Below, piece by piece: positions 17,833-26,523 of a stretch of 64,000 nt of DNA. Position numbers and translations under genes: made by a program. The DNA lies in contig NZ_JAEUZA010000004.1 in the NCBI RefSeq assembly GCF_016798245.1, positions 302,065 to 366,064 on the forward strand, in the 5' to 3' direction. The notes beneath the pieces are model-generated. The model was not told where the DNA came from and ran no database searches. It saw only the letters and a list, made by a program, of their open reading frames with translations. Source of the DNA: Alkalicoccobacillus gibsonii. GTDB taxonomy: Bacteria; Bacillota; Bacilli; Bacillales; Bacillaceae_D. Positions within the stretch are counted from its first letter, which is position 1. Each line of letters starts with the position of its first letter.

Positions 17833-19075
17833 TCAGCTCCTTGATAAACGCACGATACGTTTTGTACTCCGCTTTGAGTCGCTCTAAATATTCGTAGAAA
17901 AGAGCTTCTGATTGATCAAGCTGATACACCTGTAAAAGCTCAGAAACATAAAAAGCTGCTTTCTCATAATGTATTCTAGATTTCTTCTCAGCAAGCCGAA
18001 CAACAAATTGGTGAAAGACCGGTTTCAGTAGCTCAGGCGTAAAAGTCTTCATCGCCTCAAGCAATGCTTCCTTATCTTCATGTAACCGCGATGGGTTTCG
18101 TTCATGCATTAGAAAATACTCAGCTGCTTTATCAAACCGTTGCTGATCATGAAGGAGACGAATATAGACTTGAACGGCTTGAGCTTGATGTAGCTGCGCT
18201 TCGAGTCTCGGGAGAAGATAGTCAACAATTTGTTGTTTTTTATCTTTTTTCTCATGTGCTGTCAGTGCAGCAAACCGTTGAAAGCTAGGTGCGAGTAACC
18301 AACGATCCCATACGTCCGTTAAAAATACGCCATGTTGATTTAAATGCGAATGACTTCGATCAGCGTAAGCCTGCAACGATCCGTATTTGTTCTTTGTTTT
18401 AGTTGGAAAGAGCTGCTTCAACCACTGCAAAATCGTATCCCAGCGTTCACGAGATTCTAAGCATTTAAAATGGATCGTTAACTGCTGCTCCGACCAATTC
18501 GTTTTAAAGGAAAGCAATTGATCAAGCGCTTGTTTCTCTTTACCAACAAGCAGGGTAACATAGCTTTTTAATCTTACAGAAGCTGAGGAGCCATTGTGTA
18601 ATGAGCTAGATATAAGGGTCTGATCTAAATGCTCCAAATGACCTGCTGATAATAAAGGAATACATTGTTCAATGATAGAAGGCCAGGGTGCATGTTCATA
18701 CTGCTGATCCTGCTCCAATCGAACGACAAGCTGCCTCATAAAGGAACGAACGGCTTGTGAATCTTTATGCTCCACTAACGCTTTATTTATGTCTTCCTCA
18801 AGTGATGTATAGAAATGATCAAATCTTCTATGAGATTGATCGTTTGTATTAAACTGAATCGATCGCTGAAACACACCTTCAATATAAAGAAGATGCCCCC
18901 ATATACCTGATTCACTGTGGTGGGTTTGAAGGATATGCTTGGCCTCTGATGAAAGCAGCTCCAAGTGACTAGCCGTAAAATAACGAGAAGCGGCTAGCTT
19001 TTTATAGGTTGAAGCAATTGAAGGCTGGAGCTTGCTTGCTACCTCTTCAGTATTGATATGGATAGGGAATTTCAT
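17816..19075 (-). CDS. Helical repeat protein in the SWIM/YwqB position upstream of the SNF2 helicase
   Basis: A 419-residue mostly helical protein starting MKFPIHINTEEVASKL after TGAGGTGA. The reading frame extends to 19189 but the ribosome binding site fixes the start at 19075. In B. subtilis the partner of YwqA is YwqB, a SWIM zinc-finger protein. Here only two cysteines are present and no CxC...CxH motif is visible, so the zinc finger is missing or the protein is unrelated. Coupling to the helicase suggests joint function. Confidence 0.7.
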   Translation of the reverse strand: MKFPIHINTEEVASKLQPSIASTYKKLAASRYFTASHLELLSSEAKHILQTHHSESGIWGHLLYIEGVFQRSIQFNTNDQSHRRFDHFYTSLEEDINKALVEHKDSQAVRSFMRQLVVRLEQDQQYEHAPWPSIIEQCIPLLSAGHLEHLDQTLISSSLHNGSSASVRLKSYVTLLVGKEKQALDQLLSFKTNWSEQQLTIHFKCLESRERWDTILQWLKQLFPTKTKNKYGSLQAYADRSHSHLNQHGVFLTDVWDRWLLAPSFQRFAALTAHEKKDKKQQIVDYLLPRLEAQLHQAQAVQVYIRLLHDQQRFDKAAEYFLMHERNPSRLHEDKEALLEAMKTFTPELLKPVFHQFVVRLAEKKSRIHYEKAAFYVSELLQVYQLDQSEALFYEYLERLKAEYKTYRAFIKELNVIHA

Positions 19076-19176
19076 GCGTATCACCTCATCTATCTTAAAG
19101 CATCTCTCTATTGTAACTTTTTCTGAAAGAGAAATAAAGGTAGGGAGGATTTTTGGGTATATGTAAGGAGAGAGTC

Positions 19177-19211
19177 CGAAAAAATGCAAGCACCAGAATC
19201 TGTGCTTGCGA
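19177..19211 (-). terminator. Intrinsic terminator for the 19217-19816 gene
   Basis: On the minus strand GCAAGCAC and GTGCTTGC flank an 8-nt loop and are followed by ATTTTTTC. Confidence 0.85.
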
Positions 19212-19216
19212 GAAGG

Positions 19217-19816
19217 TTATAGAAGTTGCTTCACTTGCTCACGTCTGTTAATGAGGCGCTTTAATCTTTGTTTATGGAGCGTAACGTTTTTATCATTTTC
19301 TTCTTGAAGTGATTCAAAGAGTTCCATTAATACATAATCAATTTCAAGATTCATCATGTTAAAGATCGTACGAGGATCTAAAGCTTTTCCATCATCCCGA
19401 TACTGGACCATCGAGCCATTCCGGTTCATCATGACCTTCTCACTCCCATCAATTTCAATCATGGATTCAATGTCCCCAGCTTGGTATGAGGTAATGTACA
19501 TTGGGCCTTTTCCTGCCCGTTTTACGATGCCATTTCCTTTTTCACATTGTAGTAGCTTCTCAAGAGCTGCAGCGAGGATTTCATCATAGATATTCAGTCT
19601 CTCCGCAGATAATGTTAAAAACGAAGCATTACGTACAAATGGAAGCTCATGAATATAATCTTCCATCTCGATCATTAAGAAAATGGTGGTGGTATCGTAT
19701 CTCCAGAAGAGAGAATAGTGCTGACTCATCATGCGCTTAATAAACTGATGAAGAGCCGTTTTCGTTAGCTCAATGTAGACTTCTGTAAACTCCACATCAA
19801 AATACGCGTCTCTCAT
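19217..19816 (-). CDS. Hypothetical protein, 199 residues
   Basis: Starts MRDAYFDVEFTEVYIELTKTAL after AAAGGGGTG; the frame extends to a TTG at 19846 with no site of its own. Alpha/beta composition with an arginine/lysine-rich C-terminal helix (KQRLKRLINRREQVKQLL). No motif or membrane segment is recognised. It has its own terminator and is a single-gene unit between the SNF2 operon and repeat copy D. Confidence 0.65.
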   Translation of the reverse strand: MRDAYFDVEFTEVYIELTKTALHQFIKRMMSQHYSLFWRYDTTTIFLMIEMEDYIHELPFVRNASFLTLSAERLNIYDEILAAALEKLLQCEKGNGIVKRAGKGPMYITSYQAGDIESMIEIDGSEKVMMNRNGSMVQYRDDGKALDPRTIFNMMNLEIDYVLMELFESLQEENDKNVTLHKQRLKRLINRREQVKQLL

Positions 19817-19971
19817 GAGTGTGTACACCCCTTTTACAAGCGTCAAATACAGTTGTTAAGTTTGCTACATCATATGTAAATCAGGCAAAAAAAAGACGCA
19901 AAAAACCCAATTATCGTAAAAATGGGCAGCTTGGATTTATTCTTGGACGGAGTGAAGTTAGAAACAAAAAA

Positions 19972-20141
19972 ACAAGGGCGGGATATAACATGAAAATGTA
20001 GCGAGTAAAACACGAATAGAACAAATCATTCGCTACAGGAGAATCCCTCGCTTGTTCATATAAATTCAAAAAGGGCGAATGATTCTGCAATCGAATCATT
20101 CGCCCTTTTCAAATTGACTTTTAGTTATGTCCAGCCTCGTT
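19972..20141 (-). repeat. Dispersed element copy D, internally deleted (about 170 bp)
   Basis: Both ends are kept (GGGCGGGATATAAC and GTTATGTCCAGCCTCG), as is the hairpin GGGCGAATGATTC...GAATCATTCGCCC (20070-20107). Of the core only the segment around CGCTACAGGAGAATCCCTCGC remains; the multi-stem part is gone, as in non-autonomous deletion derivatives. Confidence 0.85.
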
Positions 20142-20152
20142 CTCGCATTTAC

Positions 20153-20611
20153 TTAAAACCTAAAGCCGTACCTTTTAGAAATGACATCATAAAATCCAAG
20201 TGAGTTATAAAGTGCTTTTGTTGCTTCGTTATTTCTACCGGTTTCCAGTTCAATCCCCTTGATTTTCTTTTGCTCTGCCCAGTAGATGATGCGCAGTAGT
20301 AACTTTTTGGCGATTCCTCTGTTTCTAAAGTCCTTTGTGACAAACAGATCATTTAACCAAATATACTGGCCACCCTTACCAAGGCTTAATCCAACATTGA
20401 GGAAGGCAGCACCAACGACGCCATTCTGCTCGCTGATTGCAATAAACAAGTGTGCTTTTGAACCAGGCTCAAGCGCTCGGTTGATTGTTTCTTCTAACTC
20501 AGGTCGTCCATCCTTTGGACCGATTGATTGCATCTGTTCCATTAAAAGATCAACAATCTGAGTGCGAAGAAGCTGATCTGCATGATTATCTACTTCCACA
20601 ATTTCAATCAT
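20153..20611 (-). CDS. GNAT-family N-acetyltransferase
   Basis: A 152-residue acetyl-CoA-dependent acetyltransferase. The acetyl-CoA loop is KDFRNRGIAKKLL, preceded by the strand WLNDLFV and followed by ELETGRNNEATKALYNSLGF. Start set at 20611 by an AGGAGG site; the frame runs on to 20653 without one. Acceptor substrate unknown. It lies downstream of the Cof-type phosphatase gene on the same strand, 83 nt away. Confidence 0.85.
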   Translation of the reverse strand: MIEIVEVDNHADQLLRTQIVDLLMEQMQSIGPKDGRPELEETINRALEPGSKAHLFIAISEQNGVVGAAFLNVGLSLGKGGQYIWLNDLFVTKDFRNRGIAKKLLLRIIYWAEQKKIKGIELETGRNNEATKALYNSLGFYDVISKRYGFRF

Positions 20612-20693
20612 ATGAATCCTCCTAAAGTCCGTTACTCTAGTAAATCTTATCATATTTCACTGATTGAAAACCGTGCTGTTTCGTTTTTTGAAG

Positions 20694-21512
20694 TTATTTA
20701 ACTGAAAGATTTAATGCTTCTTCCAAGTACTCTGCAATCCCATCTTCTTCGTTTGTTAAGGTAACATGGTTTGCTACAGACTTAAGCTCGGGAATCGCAT
20801 TACCCATGGCAACACCTTGTCCAGCGAATTCAAGCATTTCTAGATCATTATCTTCATCACCAAAAGCAATAATTCGCTCACGAGGAATACCGTAATAGTC
20901 CGAGATTCGTTGTAAGCCAACCGCTTTATTAACACCTGCGCGAATCACTTCGATAATGTTCCAAGGCGCACCCCAGACTCTTTGTTCAATCACTTCTGCA
21001 TGCGCCTTTTTTAATAAGTCTCTTAGAGAATCTGCTTGATTATCCTGAGGATGAATCAAGACGGAGGTCGGTGCATCTTGAAGAATATTTAGTAGATTAC
21101 CGTAATCAATAGGGTTCTGCCCCGCTGTAAAGGCTTCTACGAATAATTCATCTTTATACCGTAAGTAAAAGTCGTCCATCACTTCTACCATAATATTACT
21201 AACGCGAAATGCCTCACAGGTCTCAATAACGGTTTTAGCTGTTTTTAAGTCTAGGGGACTGTGATAGGAACCAAAGGAAGGGTTATCAGGGTGGTGCACA
21301 AACGCACCATTAAAATTAACCATTGGACTCGTTAAACCGAGTTCTCGGTAATAGGCGAGACTAGCTCGTACAGGACGTCCTGTTGAGATTGCAACGATGT
21401 GTCCATCTGCCTTTGCTTTTTCAATGGCTTGCTTTGAGCGTGTGGAAATGGTTTTATCATCTGTTAATAGAGTTCCGTCAAGATCAACTGCAATAAGATG
21501 TTTCGATGGCAT
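20694..21512 (-). CDS. Cof-type HAD phosphatase (YitU/YwtE group)
   Basis: A 272-residue HAD hydrolase. Motif I is AVDLDGTLLTDD, motif II STGRP, motif III/IV K-containing NKAVGLQRI and GDEDNDLEMLEFAG. The C2 cap includes NFNGAFVHHP, as in B. subtilis YitU, one of the enzymes reported to dephosphorylate riboflavin-pathway intermediates. AAAGGAT precedes the ATG. Specific substrate not determinable. Confidence 0.85.
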   Translation of the reverse strand: MPSKHLIAVDLDGTLLTDDKTISTRSKQAIEKAKADGHIVAISTGRPVRASLAYYRELGLTSPMVNFNGAFVHHPDNPSFGSYHSPLDLKTAKTVIETCEAFRVSNIMVEVMDDFYLRYKDELFVEAFTAGQNPIDYGNLLNILQDAPTSVLIHPQDNQADSLRDLLKKAHAEVIEQRVWGAPWNIIEVIRAGVNKAVGLQRISDYYGIPRERIIAFGDEDNDLEMLEFAGQGVAMGNAIPELKSVANHVTLTNEEDGIAEYLEEALNLSVK

Positions 21513-21652
21513 AGGTAAAATCCTTTCTACTACGTAGTCTGCTATTTTTAGTCTTCATACTGTCACGAAATTAACCTGCGGATACGTTTTCATTTGTGGT
21601 ATAGTAGATGAAGAATCTTGAAAACGAATATCCCGGTAAAGGGGGACGTAAC

Positions 21653-22567
21653 ATGGAGTCTTTGTGGACAACGTTTACATTCCGTGCACTTTGGACACCA
21701 GAATTAATCGTCGGTATTATCCTTGTTTCTATTGTATATGGTTGGCTAATTAAATATGAACAAAGACATCATCATACTCTTTCAAACACATCACTTCGGC
21801 AAAAAATCTATTTTGGTTTAGGGATGCTAGCTCTTTATGGGGGATGGGGGAGTCCATTCTATTTAGCAGGACATATGGTAATGAGCATTCACATGCTGCA
21901 GATGGTACTCGCCTACTTTGTCGCTGTTCCGTTCCTGCTTTTAGGATTACCTAAGTGGGTCTATTCACGGGCGGCTGAATGGCTAAAAAATAAAGGGGTT
22001 CAACCAATCATTCGTTTTTTTAGTCATCCAATTTTAGCACTTCTATTATTTAATGGCCTGTTTTCATTCTATCATGTCCCTTTTATGTTTGATAGTCTGA
22101 TGCAATCACCAATGCTACATAGTATATATCAGTATGGATTATTACTCGCTGCAGCGTTAATGTGGTGGCATATGCTTGCTCCGTTGCCGAGTGCTTATCG
22201 ATTGTCGGATTTAAGAAGAATCGGATACATCTTTGCAAATGGAATTCTAATTACGCCTGCTTGTGCGCTGATTATATTTGCTCCTACTTCGATGTATGCA
22301 ACGTACACGGATCCTGTTGTTTGGGCAAATGTCATGTCCTATTGTTTACCAGCTGGAACAGAGGTTCCTCTATCCATGTTTAATGGACCGTCGGCGCCTT
22401 TGGCTTTTCTGGATACGAGAATGGATCAGCAGCTTGCTGGTGTTCTTATGAAGATTATGCAAGAGGTTGTCTATGGAATCACAATTGGCTATGTGTTTAA
22501 GCAGTGGTTACGAAAAGAAAAACAACAGGAAGGTTCTATGACCATAAGCGATATTCCTTCGTTGTAA
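21653..22567 (+). CDS. ctaG: Cytochrome c oxidase assembly factor CtaG
   Basis: About 304 residues, seven hydrophobic helices, caa3_CtaG family. Members help insert copper into the oxidase of the caa3 type at the membrane. Conserved histidines are visible in YLAGHMVMSIHMLQM and FYHVPF...HSIYQ...MWWHMLAPL. AAAGGGGGACG fixes ATG 21653; the frame is open to 21608. The Sco gene follows 21 nt later, so both form a copper-assembly pair, but no oxidase structural genes are in the window. Confidence 0.92.
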   Translation: MESLWTTFTFRALWTPELIVGIILVSIVYGWLIKYEQRHHHTLSNTSLRQKIYFGLGMLALYGGWGSPFYLAGHMVMSIHMLQMVLAYFVAVPFLLLGLPKWVYSRAAEWLKNKGVQPIIRFFSHPILALLLFNGLFSFYHVPFMFDSLMQSPMLHSIYQYGLLLAAALMWWHMLAPLPSAYRLSDLRRIGYIFANGILITPACALIIFAPTSMYATYTDPVVWANVMSYCLPAGTEVPLSMFNGPSAPLAFLDTRMDQQLAGVLMKIMQEVVYGITIGYVFKQWLRKEKQQEGSMTISDIPSL

Positions 22568-22588
22568 AAGGTAGGAGAGACAAATTAA

Positions 22589-23191
22589 ATGAAGTACGGA
22601 TTGCTTGGTTTTTTAGTGCTAATGTTAACAGGATGCAGTTGGGTGTATGAAATAGGTGCCAAAGAAACGAATTCTACTTATGATATTAGTGAAGCTGGAA
22701 TGGAGGTCACGAACCTTGAGTTTACAAATCAAGAGGGAGAAACGACTCAGGTTTCTGACTTTGAAGGCGATTACTGGCTTGCTAATATGATTTTTACTAA
22801 TTGCTCAACGGTTTGTCCACTATTATCACCTAACCTACAAAATCTTCAAGCTGCTGCGATTGAAGAGGGACTTCCGGTAAAGGTCATTTCGTTTACAGTT
22901 GATCCAAATCAAGACAACCCAGAGCTTCTTAAGCAGTACGGGACAAACCTAGGTGTTGATTTTGAAACATGGACTTTCGCTACAGGCTACGAAGAAGAAG
23001 AGATTGTTCAATTTTCATTGGATTCTTTTAAGTCTCGTTTAGAGAAAGCAGAAGATAGTTCAGATATTTTGCATACAACCGCTTTTTTCCTGGTAGATCC
23101 TGAGGGCAATATTATTCGTAAGTACGATGGATTGGAAACAGATCAAGAAGAGTACATTGAAGATCTAGCGCAAGCGATCGAAACAAATTAA
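22589..23191 (+). CDS. SCO1/SenC-family copper chaperone lipoprotein
   Basis: A 200-residue thioredoxin-fold lipoprotein (signal with lipobox LTGC) acting outside the membrane in CuA-site assembly of cytochrome c oxidase. The copper ligands are all present: Cys72 and Cys76 in NCSTVCP and His162 in ILHTTAFFLVDPEG. It follows ctaG in an operon and ends in a strong terminator. Confidence 0.92.
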   Translation: MKYGLLGFLVLMLTGCSWVYEIGAKETNSTYDISEAGMEVTNLEFTNQEGETTQVSDFEGDYWLANMIFTNCSTVCPLLSPNLQNLQAAAIEEGLPVKVISFTVDPNQDNPELLKQYGTNLGVDFETWTFATGYEEEEIVQFSLDSFKSRLEKAEDSSDILHTTAFFLVDPEGNIIRKYDGLETDQEEYIEDLAQAIETN

Positions 23192-23234
23192 ATATTTATA
23201 CATCTTTAATGAATATTACACGTCTTTTCTAATG

Positions 23235-23284
23235 AAAAAAGAGCGTAACCCGATTAATACCAATCGAGTTACGCTCTTTTTCTA
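23235..23284 (+). terminator. Intrinsic terminator after the Sco gene
   Basis: AAAAAAGAGCGTAACCCGATT pairs with AATCGAGTTACGCTCTTTTT; it is long and nearly symmetric, so it could work both ways. Confidence 0.88.
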
Positions 23285-23325
23285 TCTAGCGTAACAATCT
23301 TTTTTGGTCTTTCTTTAAAAATAAA

Positions 23326-23366
23326 ATAAAAATACAGTTGAATTTATTTTTATTCATATTTATAAT
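23326..23366 (+). promoter_or_regulatory. arg operon promoter with candidate ArgR/AhrC operator
   Basis: TTGAAT (23338-23343), 17 nt, TATAAT (23361-23366). Over and around it lie ARG-box half-sites: TTGAAT, ATTCATA (23352-23358) and ATACA (23333-23337) in an AT-rich stretch. Arrangement suggests repression by arginine-bound AhrC. Promoter is firm, operator is inference. Confidence 0.65.
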
Positions 23367-23414
23367 GAAACACAAGAGAAAATCAGAGAGATATAGAAAC
23401 GGAGCGGGAGCTAG

Positions 23415-24452
23415 ATGAGAATAGGAATTGTTGGAGCTACAGGCTATGGCGGGGCAGAGCTTCTCCGCTTATTGAAGAACCATCCAAAAGTAAAAGATAT
23501 TCATCTATATACATCTTCTAAAGACGGCGTACATATTAGTGATTCGTATCCTCATTTAACCGATGTGTACAATTTAACATTAAAAGCATTTGATCCAGAC
23601 GTAGTGAGTCAAGAAACGGACTTAGTATTCATGGCTACACCACCCGGAGTATCAGCAGAAAGTACGGACCAGGTAGCAAAGAACGGAACAAAAGTCATTG
23701 ATCTATCAGGTGATCTTAGGTTAGAGGACCCGGCTATTTACGAAAGCTGGTATAAGCGGAAGGCAGCAGATCAAAAAACAATTGATCTAGCAATCTATGG
23801 ATTAAATGAATGGGCCAAAGAAGAGGTGCAATCAGCTGCTATCATAGCTAATCCTGGTTGTTACCCAACAGCTGCACTACTTGGATTGGCACCACTCGTT
23901 CAAAAAGATTTAGTGGTTCATAATTCAATTATTATTGATGCAAAAACAGGTACATCTGGCGCGGGAAGATCAACGTCATCGGCGACACACTTCAGTGAGA
24001 TGAGTGAGAACTTTAAGATATACCAAGTAAATAGTCACAAGCATACACCGGAGATTGAGCAACAGCTTAAGCGCTGGAATGAGGGTATTGGTGCTATTAC
24101 ATTTCAAACGCACCTTGTACCAATGGTACGAGGTATTATGACAACCATGTATGTACAATTAAATGAATCTTTCAGTCAAGAGCAGTTACATCAATTATAC
24201 AATGACGTGTATAAAGACTCACCGTTTGTACGAATCCGAAAAGAAAATCACTATCCAGCCACAAGAGAAGTATATGGAAGTAACTATTGTGATATTGGAT
24301 TATCTTATGATGAACGAACGGGGAGAGCAACGATCGTATCTGTAATTGATAACATGGTCAAGGGTGCAGCAGGTCAAGCGATTCAAAATATGAACGTAAT
24401 GAACGGTTGGGATGAGACAACAGGGCTTGATGTCGTTCCTGTTTATCCATAA
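23415..24452 (+). CDS. argC: N-acetyl-gamma-glutamyl-phosphate reductase
   Basis: NADPH-dependent reductase, third step of ornithine synthesis. 345 residues with GATGYGGAELLRLL (Rossmann loop), the catalytic cysteine in ANPGCYPTAALL and SGAGRSTS. First gene of argCJBD-carAB-argF; GGAGCGGGAG precedes the ATG, 48 nt after the -10. Confidence 0.97.
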   Translation: MRIGIVGATGYGGAELLRLLKNHPKVKDIHLYTSSKDGVHISDSYPHLTDVYNLTLKAFDPDVVSQETDLVFMATPPGVSAESTDQVAKNGTKVIDLSGDLRLEDPAIYESWYKRKAADQKTIDLAIYGLNEWAKEEVQSAAIIANPGCYPTAALLGLAPLVQKDLVVHNSIIIDAKTGTSGAGRSTSSATHFSEMSENFKIYQVNSHKHTPEIEQQLKRWNEGIGAITFQTHLVPMVRGIMTTMYVQLNESFSQEQLHQLYNDVYKDSPFVRIRKENHYPATREVYGSNYCDIGLSYDERTGRATIVSVIDNMVKGAAGQAIQNMNVMNGWDETTGLDVVPVYP

Positions 24453-24466
24453 AGGGGAGTAGAAAG

Positions 24467-25702
24467 ATGAGTTTAACCAAACAAACAGACCAAGTGAAAC
24501 AGATCGAGACAGGGTCCATTCTTACACCAAAAGGCTTTCAGGCAGCAGGCATTCATGCTGGTTTAAAACGGAAGCGCAAAGACCTTGGAGCCATTTTATG
24601 TGAGGTGCCAGCTAGTGTTGCGGCTGTTTATACTCTTAATCAAATTCAAGCAGCACCACTTAAAGTGACTCAGGAATCGATCGCGGTAGAAAATAAAATC
24701 CAAGCATTAGTTGTGAATAGCGGAAATGCAAATGCATGTACAGGACAACGCGGGCTAAAGGATGCTTATACAATGCGTCATGCTTCAGCACAGCAATTTA
24801 ACATCCCTGAGCATCTTGTAGCTGTTACTTCGACAGGTGTAATTGGTGAATATTTACCGATTGAAAAGATTACCGATGGAATCAAACAATTAGAGCCTAC
24901 ATCTATTGAAGGTGCGGCACAATCATTTAATGAAGCAATTCTAACAACGGATACAACAACGAAACAAACTTGCTTCCAAACAGTGATTGATGGTCAGACC
25001 ATTTCTATTGGTGGTGTTGCTAAAGGATCAGGAATGATTCATCCAAACATGGCAACAATGCTTTCTTTTGTTACAACAGATGCTGTGATTGATTCGGTTG
25101 AGCTACAAAAAGCATTGTCTAGCATTACGAACCAGACATTTAACCGCATTACAGTAGATGGTGATACATCAACAAATGATATGGCCGTGGTTATGGCTTC
25201 AGGACTTGCAGGGAACAATACACTAACGCCAAATCACCCCGATTGGTCCTCCTTTTACGAAGCATTAAAGCTTGCTTGTGAATCTCTTTCAAAGCAAATT
25301 GCACGTGACGGTGAAGGAGCAACCAAGCTAATTGAAGTCCAGGTCAACGGTGCCTTAAATGACGAGGAAGCGGGAAAGGTTGCCAAGCAAATTGTTGGCT
25401 CAGACCTCGTAAAATCAGCTGTATTCGGTAAGGATGCAAACTGGGGAAGAATCATTTGTGCGATTGGTTACAGTGAATGCAAAATTAACCCTGAAACGAT
25501 TGATATCGCAATTGGAAGCACAATGACACTCCTGCAAAGCCAGCCACTTGTTTTCTCAGAGGAACAAGCAACTGCTTACATGACAGATGAGGATACGGTT
25601 GTTATTAACGTTGATTTACACGTTGGAGAAGGGTTCGGAAAAGCATGGGGCTGTGATCTAACCTATGATTATGTTCGAATAAATGCAGGCTACCGCACAT
25701 AA
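24467..25702 (+). CDS. argJ: Bifunctional glutamate N-acetyltransferase / ornithine acetyltransferase
   Basis: Moves acetyl from acetylornithine to glutamate. 411 residues, a precursor that cleaves itself before the threonine in MIHPNMATMLSF; VNSGNANACTG and the oxyanion TSTGVIGEYLP are also present. It lies 14 nt after argC with GGGGAGTAG. Since acetyl groups are recycled the pathway needs no separate ArgE. Confidence 0.97.
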   Translation: MSLTKQTDQVKQIETGSILTPKGFQAAGIHAGLKRKRKDLGAILCEVPASVAAVYTLNQIQAAPLKVTQESIAVENKIQALVVNSGNANACTGQRGLKDAYTMRHASAQQFNIPEHLVAVTSTGVIGEYLPIEKITDGIKQLEPTSIEGAAQSFNEAILTTDTTTKQTCFQTVIDGQTISIGGVAKGSGMIHPNMATMLSFVTTDAVIDSVELQKALSSITNQTFNRITVDGDTSTNDMAVVMASGLAGNNTLTPNHPDWSSFYEALKLACESLSKQIARDGEGATKLIEVQVNGALNDEEAGKVAKQIVGSDLVKSAVFGKDANWGRIICAIGYSECKINPETIDIAIGSTMTLLQSQPLVFSEEQATAYMTDEDTVVINVDLHVGEGFGKAWGCDLTYDYVRINAGYRT

Positions 25703-25719
25703 ATGAGGAGGTGCAATCG

Positions 25720-26502
25720 ATGTCTGGAATTGTTGTTATAAAATGTGGTGGAAGTACGTTAGAGCAATTGTCGGATGACTTCTTTCAAAGCATCTCAAAG
25801 CTTAAACAAGAAGGAAAGCATCCTGTTCTTGTTCATGGCGGAGGTCCTGACATTAATCAGATGCTTAAACAGCTTTCAATTGAAAGTGAATTTGTAGATG
25901 GACTTAGAAAAACGACCTCAGTCGTTTTGGATACGGTAGAAATGGTCTTATGTGGACGAGTAAATAAACAGCTAGTGAAGCGGACGCAGGAAGGTGAAGG
26001 ATTAGCGATTGGGTTAGCTGGATGTGATGCGAATCTGTTGATGGTTAAACCAGTGAATGTTGAGAAGCTAGGATATGTCGGTGAGCCAATTGAAGTGAAT
26101 GCTGATCTTATTCATACATTAATTGATCAACAGTTGATCCCGGTTATTGCTCCTATTGGAGTAGACGAGAACGGCACACATTTTAATGTGAATGCTGACA
26201 CAGCAGCTGGAGCGATTGCAGAAGCACTTGGAGCAAACGAATTAATCTTTGTGACAGATGTAGATGGCATTTTAAAAGACGGTGCAGCGCTTGCGACAGT
26301 CACGGAAGAGGAAGTTCATCAGTTCATTCAAAATGGGGTGATATATGGAGGTATGATTCCAAAGGTTCGTGCAGCTTTGCATAGCTTAAAAGGATCCCTT
26401 CCATTTGTGCGAATTGTGAACGGAAAGCACGCTGTCTTTTCTGCTGGAAATGGATTGTCGGGTACAAAAATAGTAAAACAGACTGCACCAACGGTTTCCT
26501 AA
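25720..26502 (+). CDS. argB: Acetylglutamate kinase
   Basis: Phosphorylates N-acetylglutamate. 260 residues from ATG 25720 after GAGGAGG; the frame includes an upstream GTG at 25711 inside that site. VIKCGGSTL, VHGGGPDINQML, NVNADTAAGAIAEAL and TDVDGIL mark the amino acid kinase fold. No N-terminal arginine-sensing helix is visible, so it is probably the arginine-insensitive type used in cyclic pathways. Confidence 0.96.
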   Translation: MSGIVVIKCGGSTLEQLSDDFFQSISKLKQEGKHPVLVHGGGPDINQMLKQLSIESEFVDGLRKTTSVVLDTVEMVLCGRVNKQLVKRTQEGEGLAIGLAGCDANLLMVKPVNVEKLGYVGEPIEVNADLIHTLIDQQLIPVIAPIGVDENGTHFNVNADTAAGAIAEALGANELIFVTDVDGILKDGAALATVTEEEVHQFIQNGVIYGGMIPKVRAALHSLKGSLPFVRIVNGKHAVFSAGNGLSGTKIVKQTAPTVS

Positions 26503-26523
26503 AAAATAGAGAGAAGGGATCAT

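Noticed and set aside
19076..19189. Extension of the SNF2-partner gene upstream of 19075
   Set aside because: TGAGGTGA lies inside it just before ATG 19075, and the extra residues do not look like protein conserved with anything.
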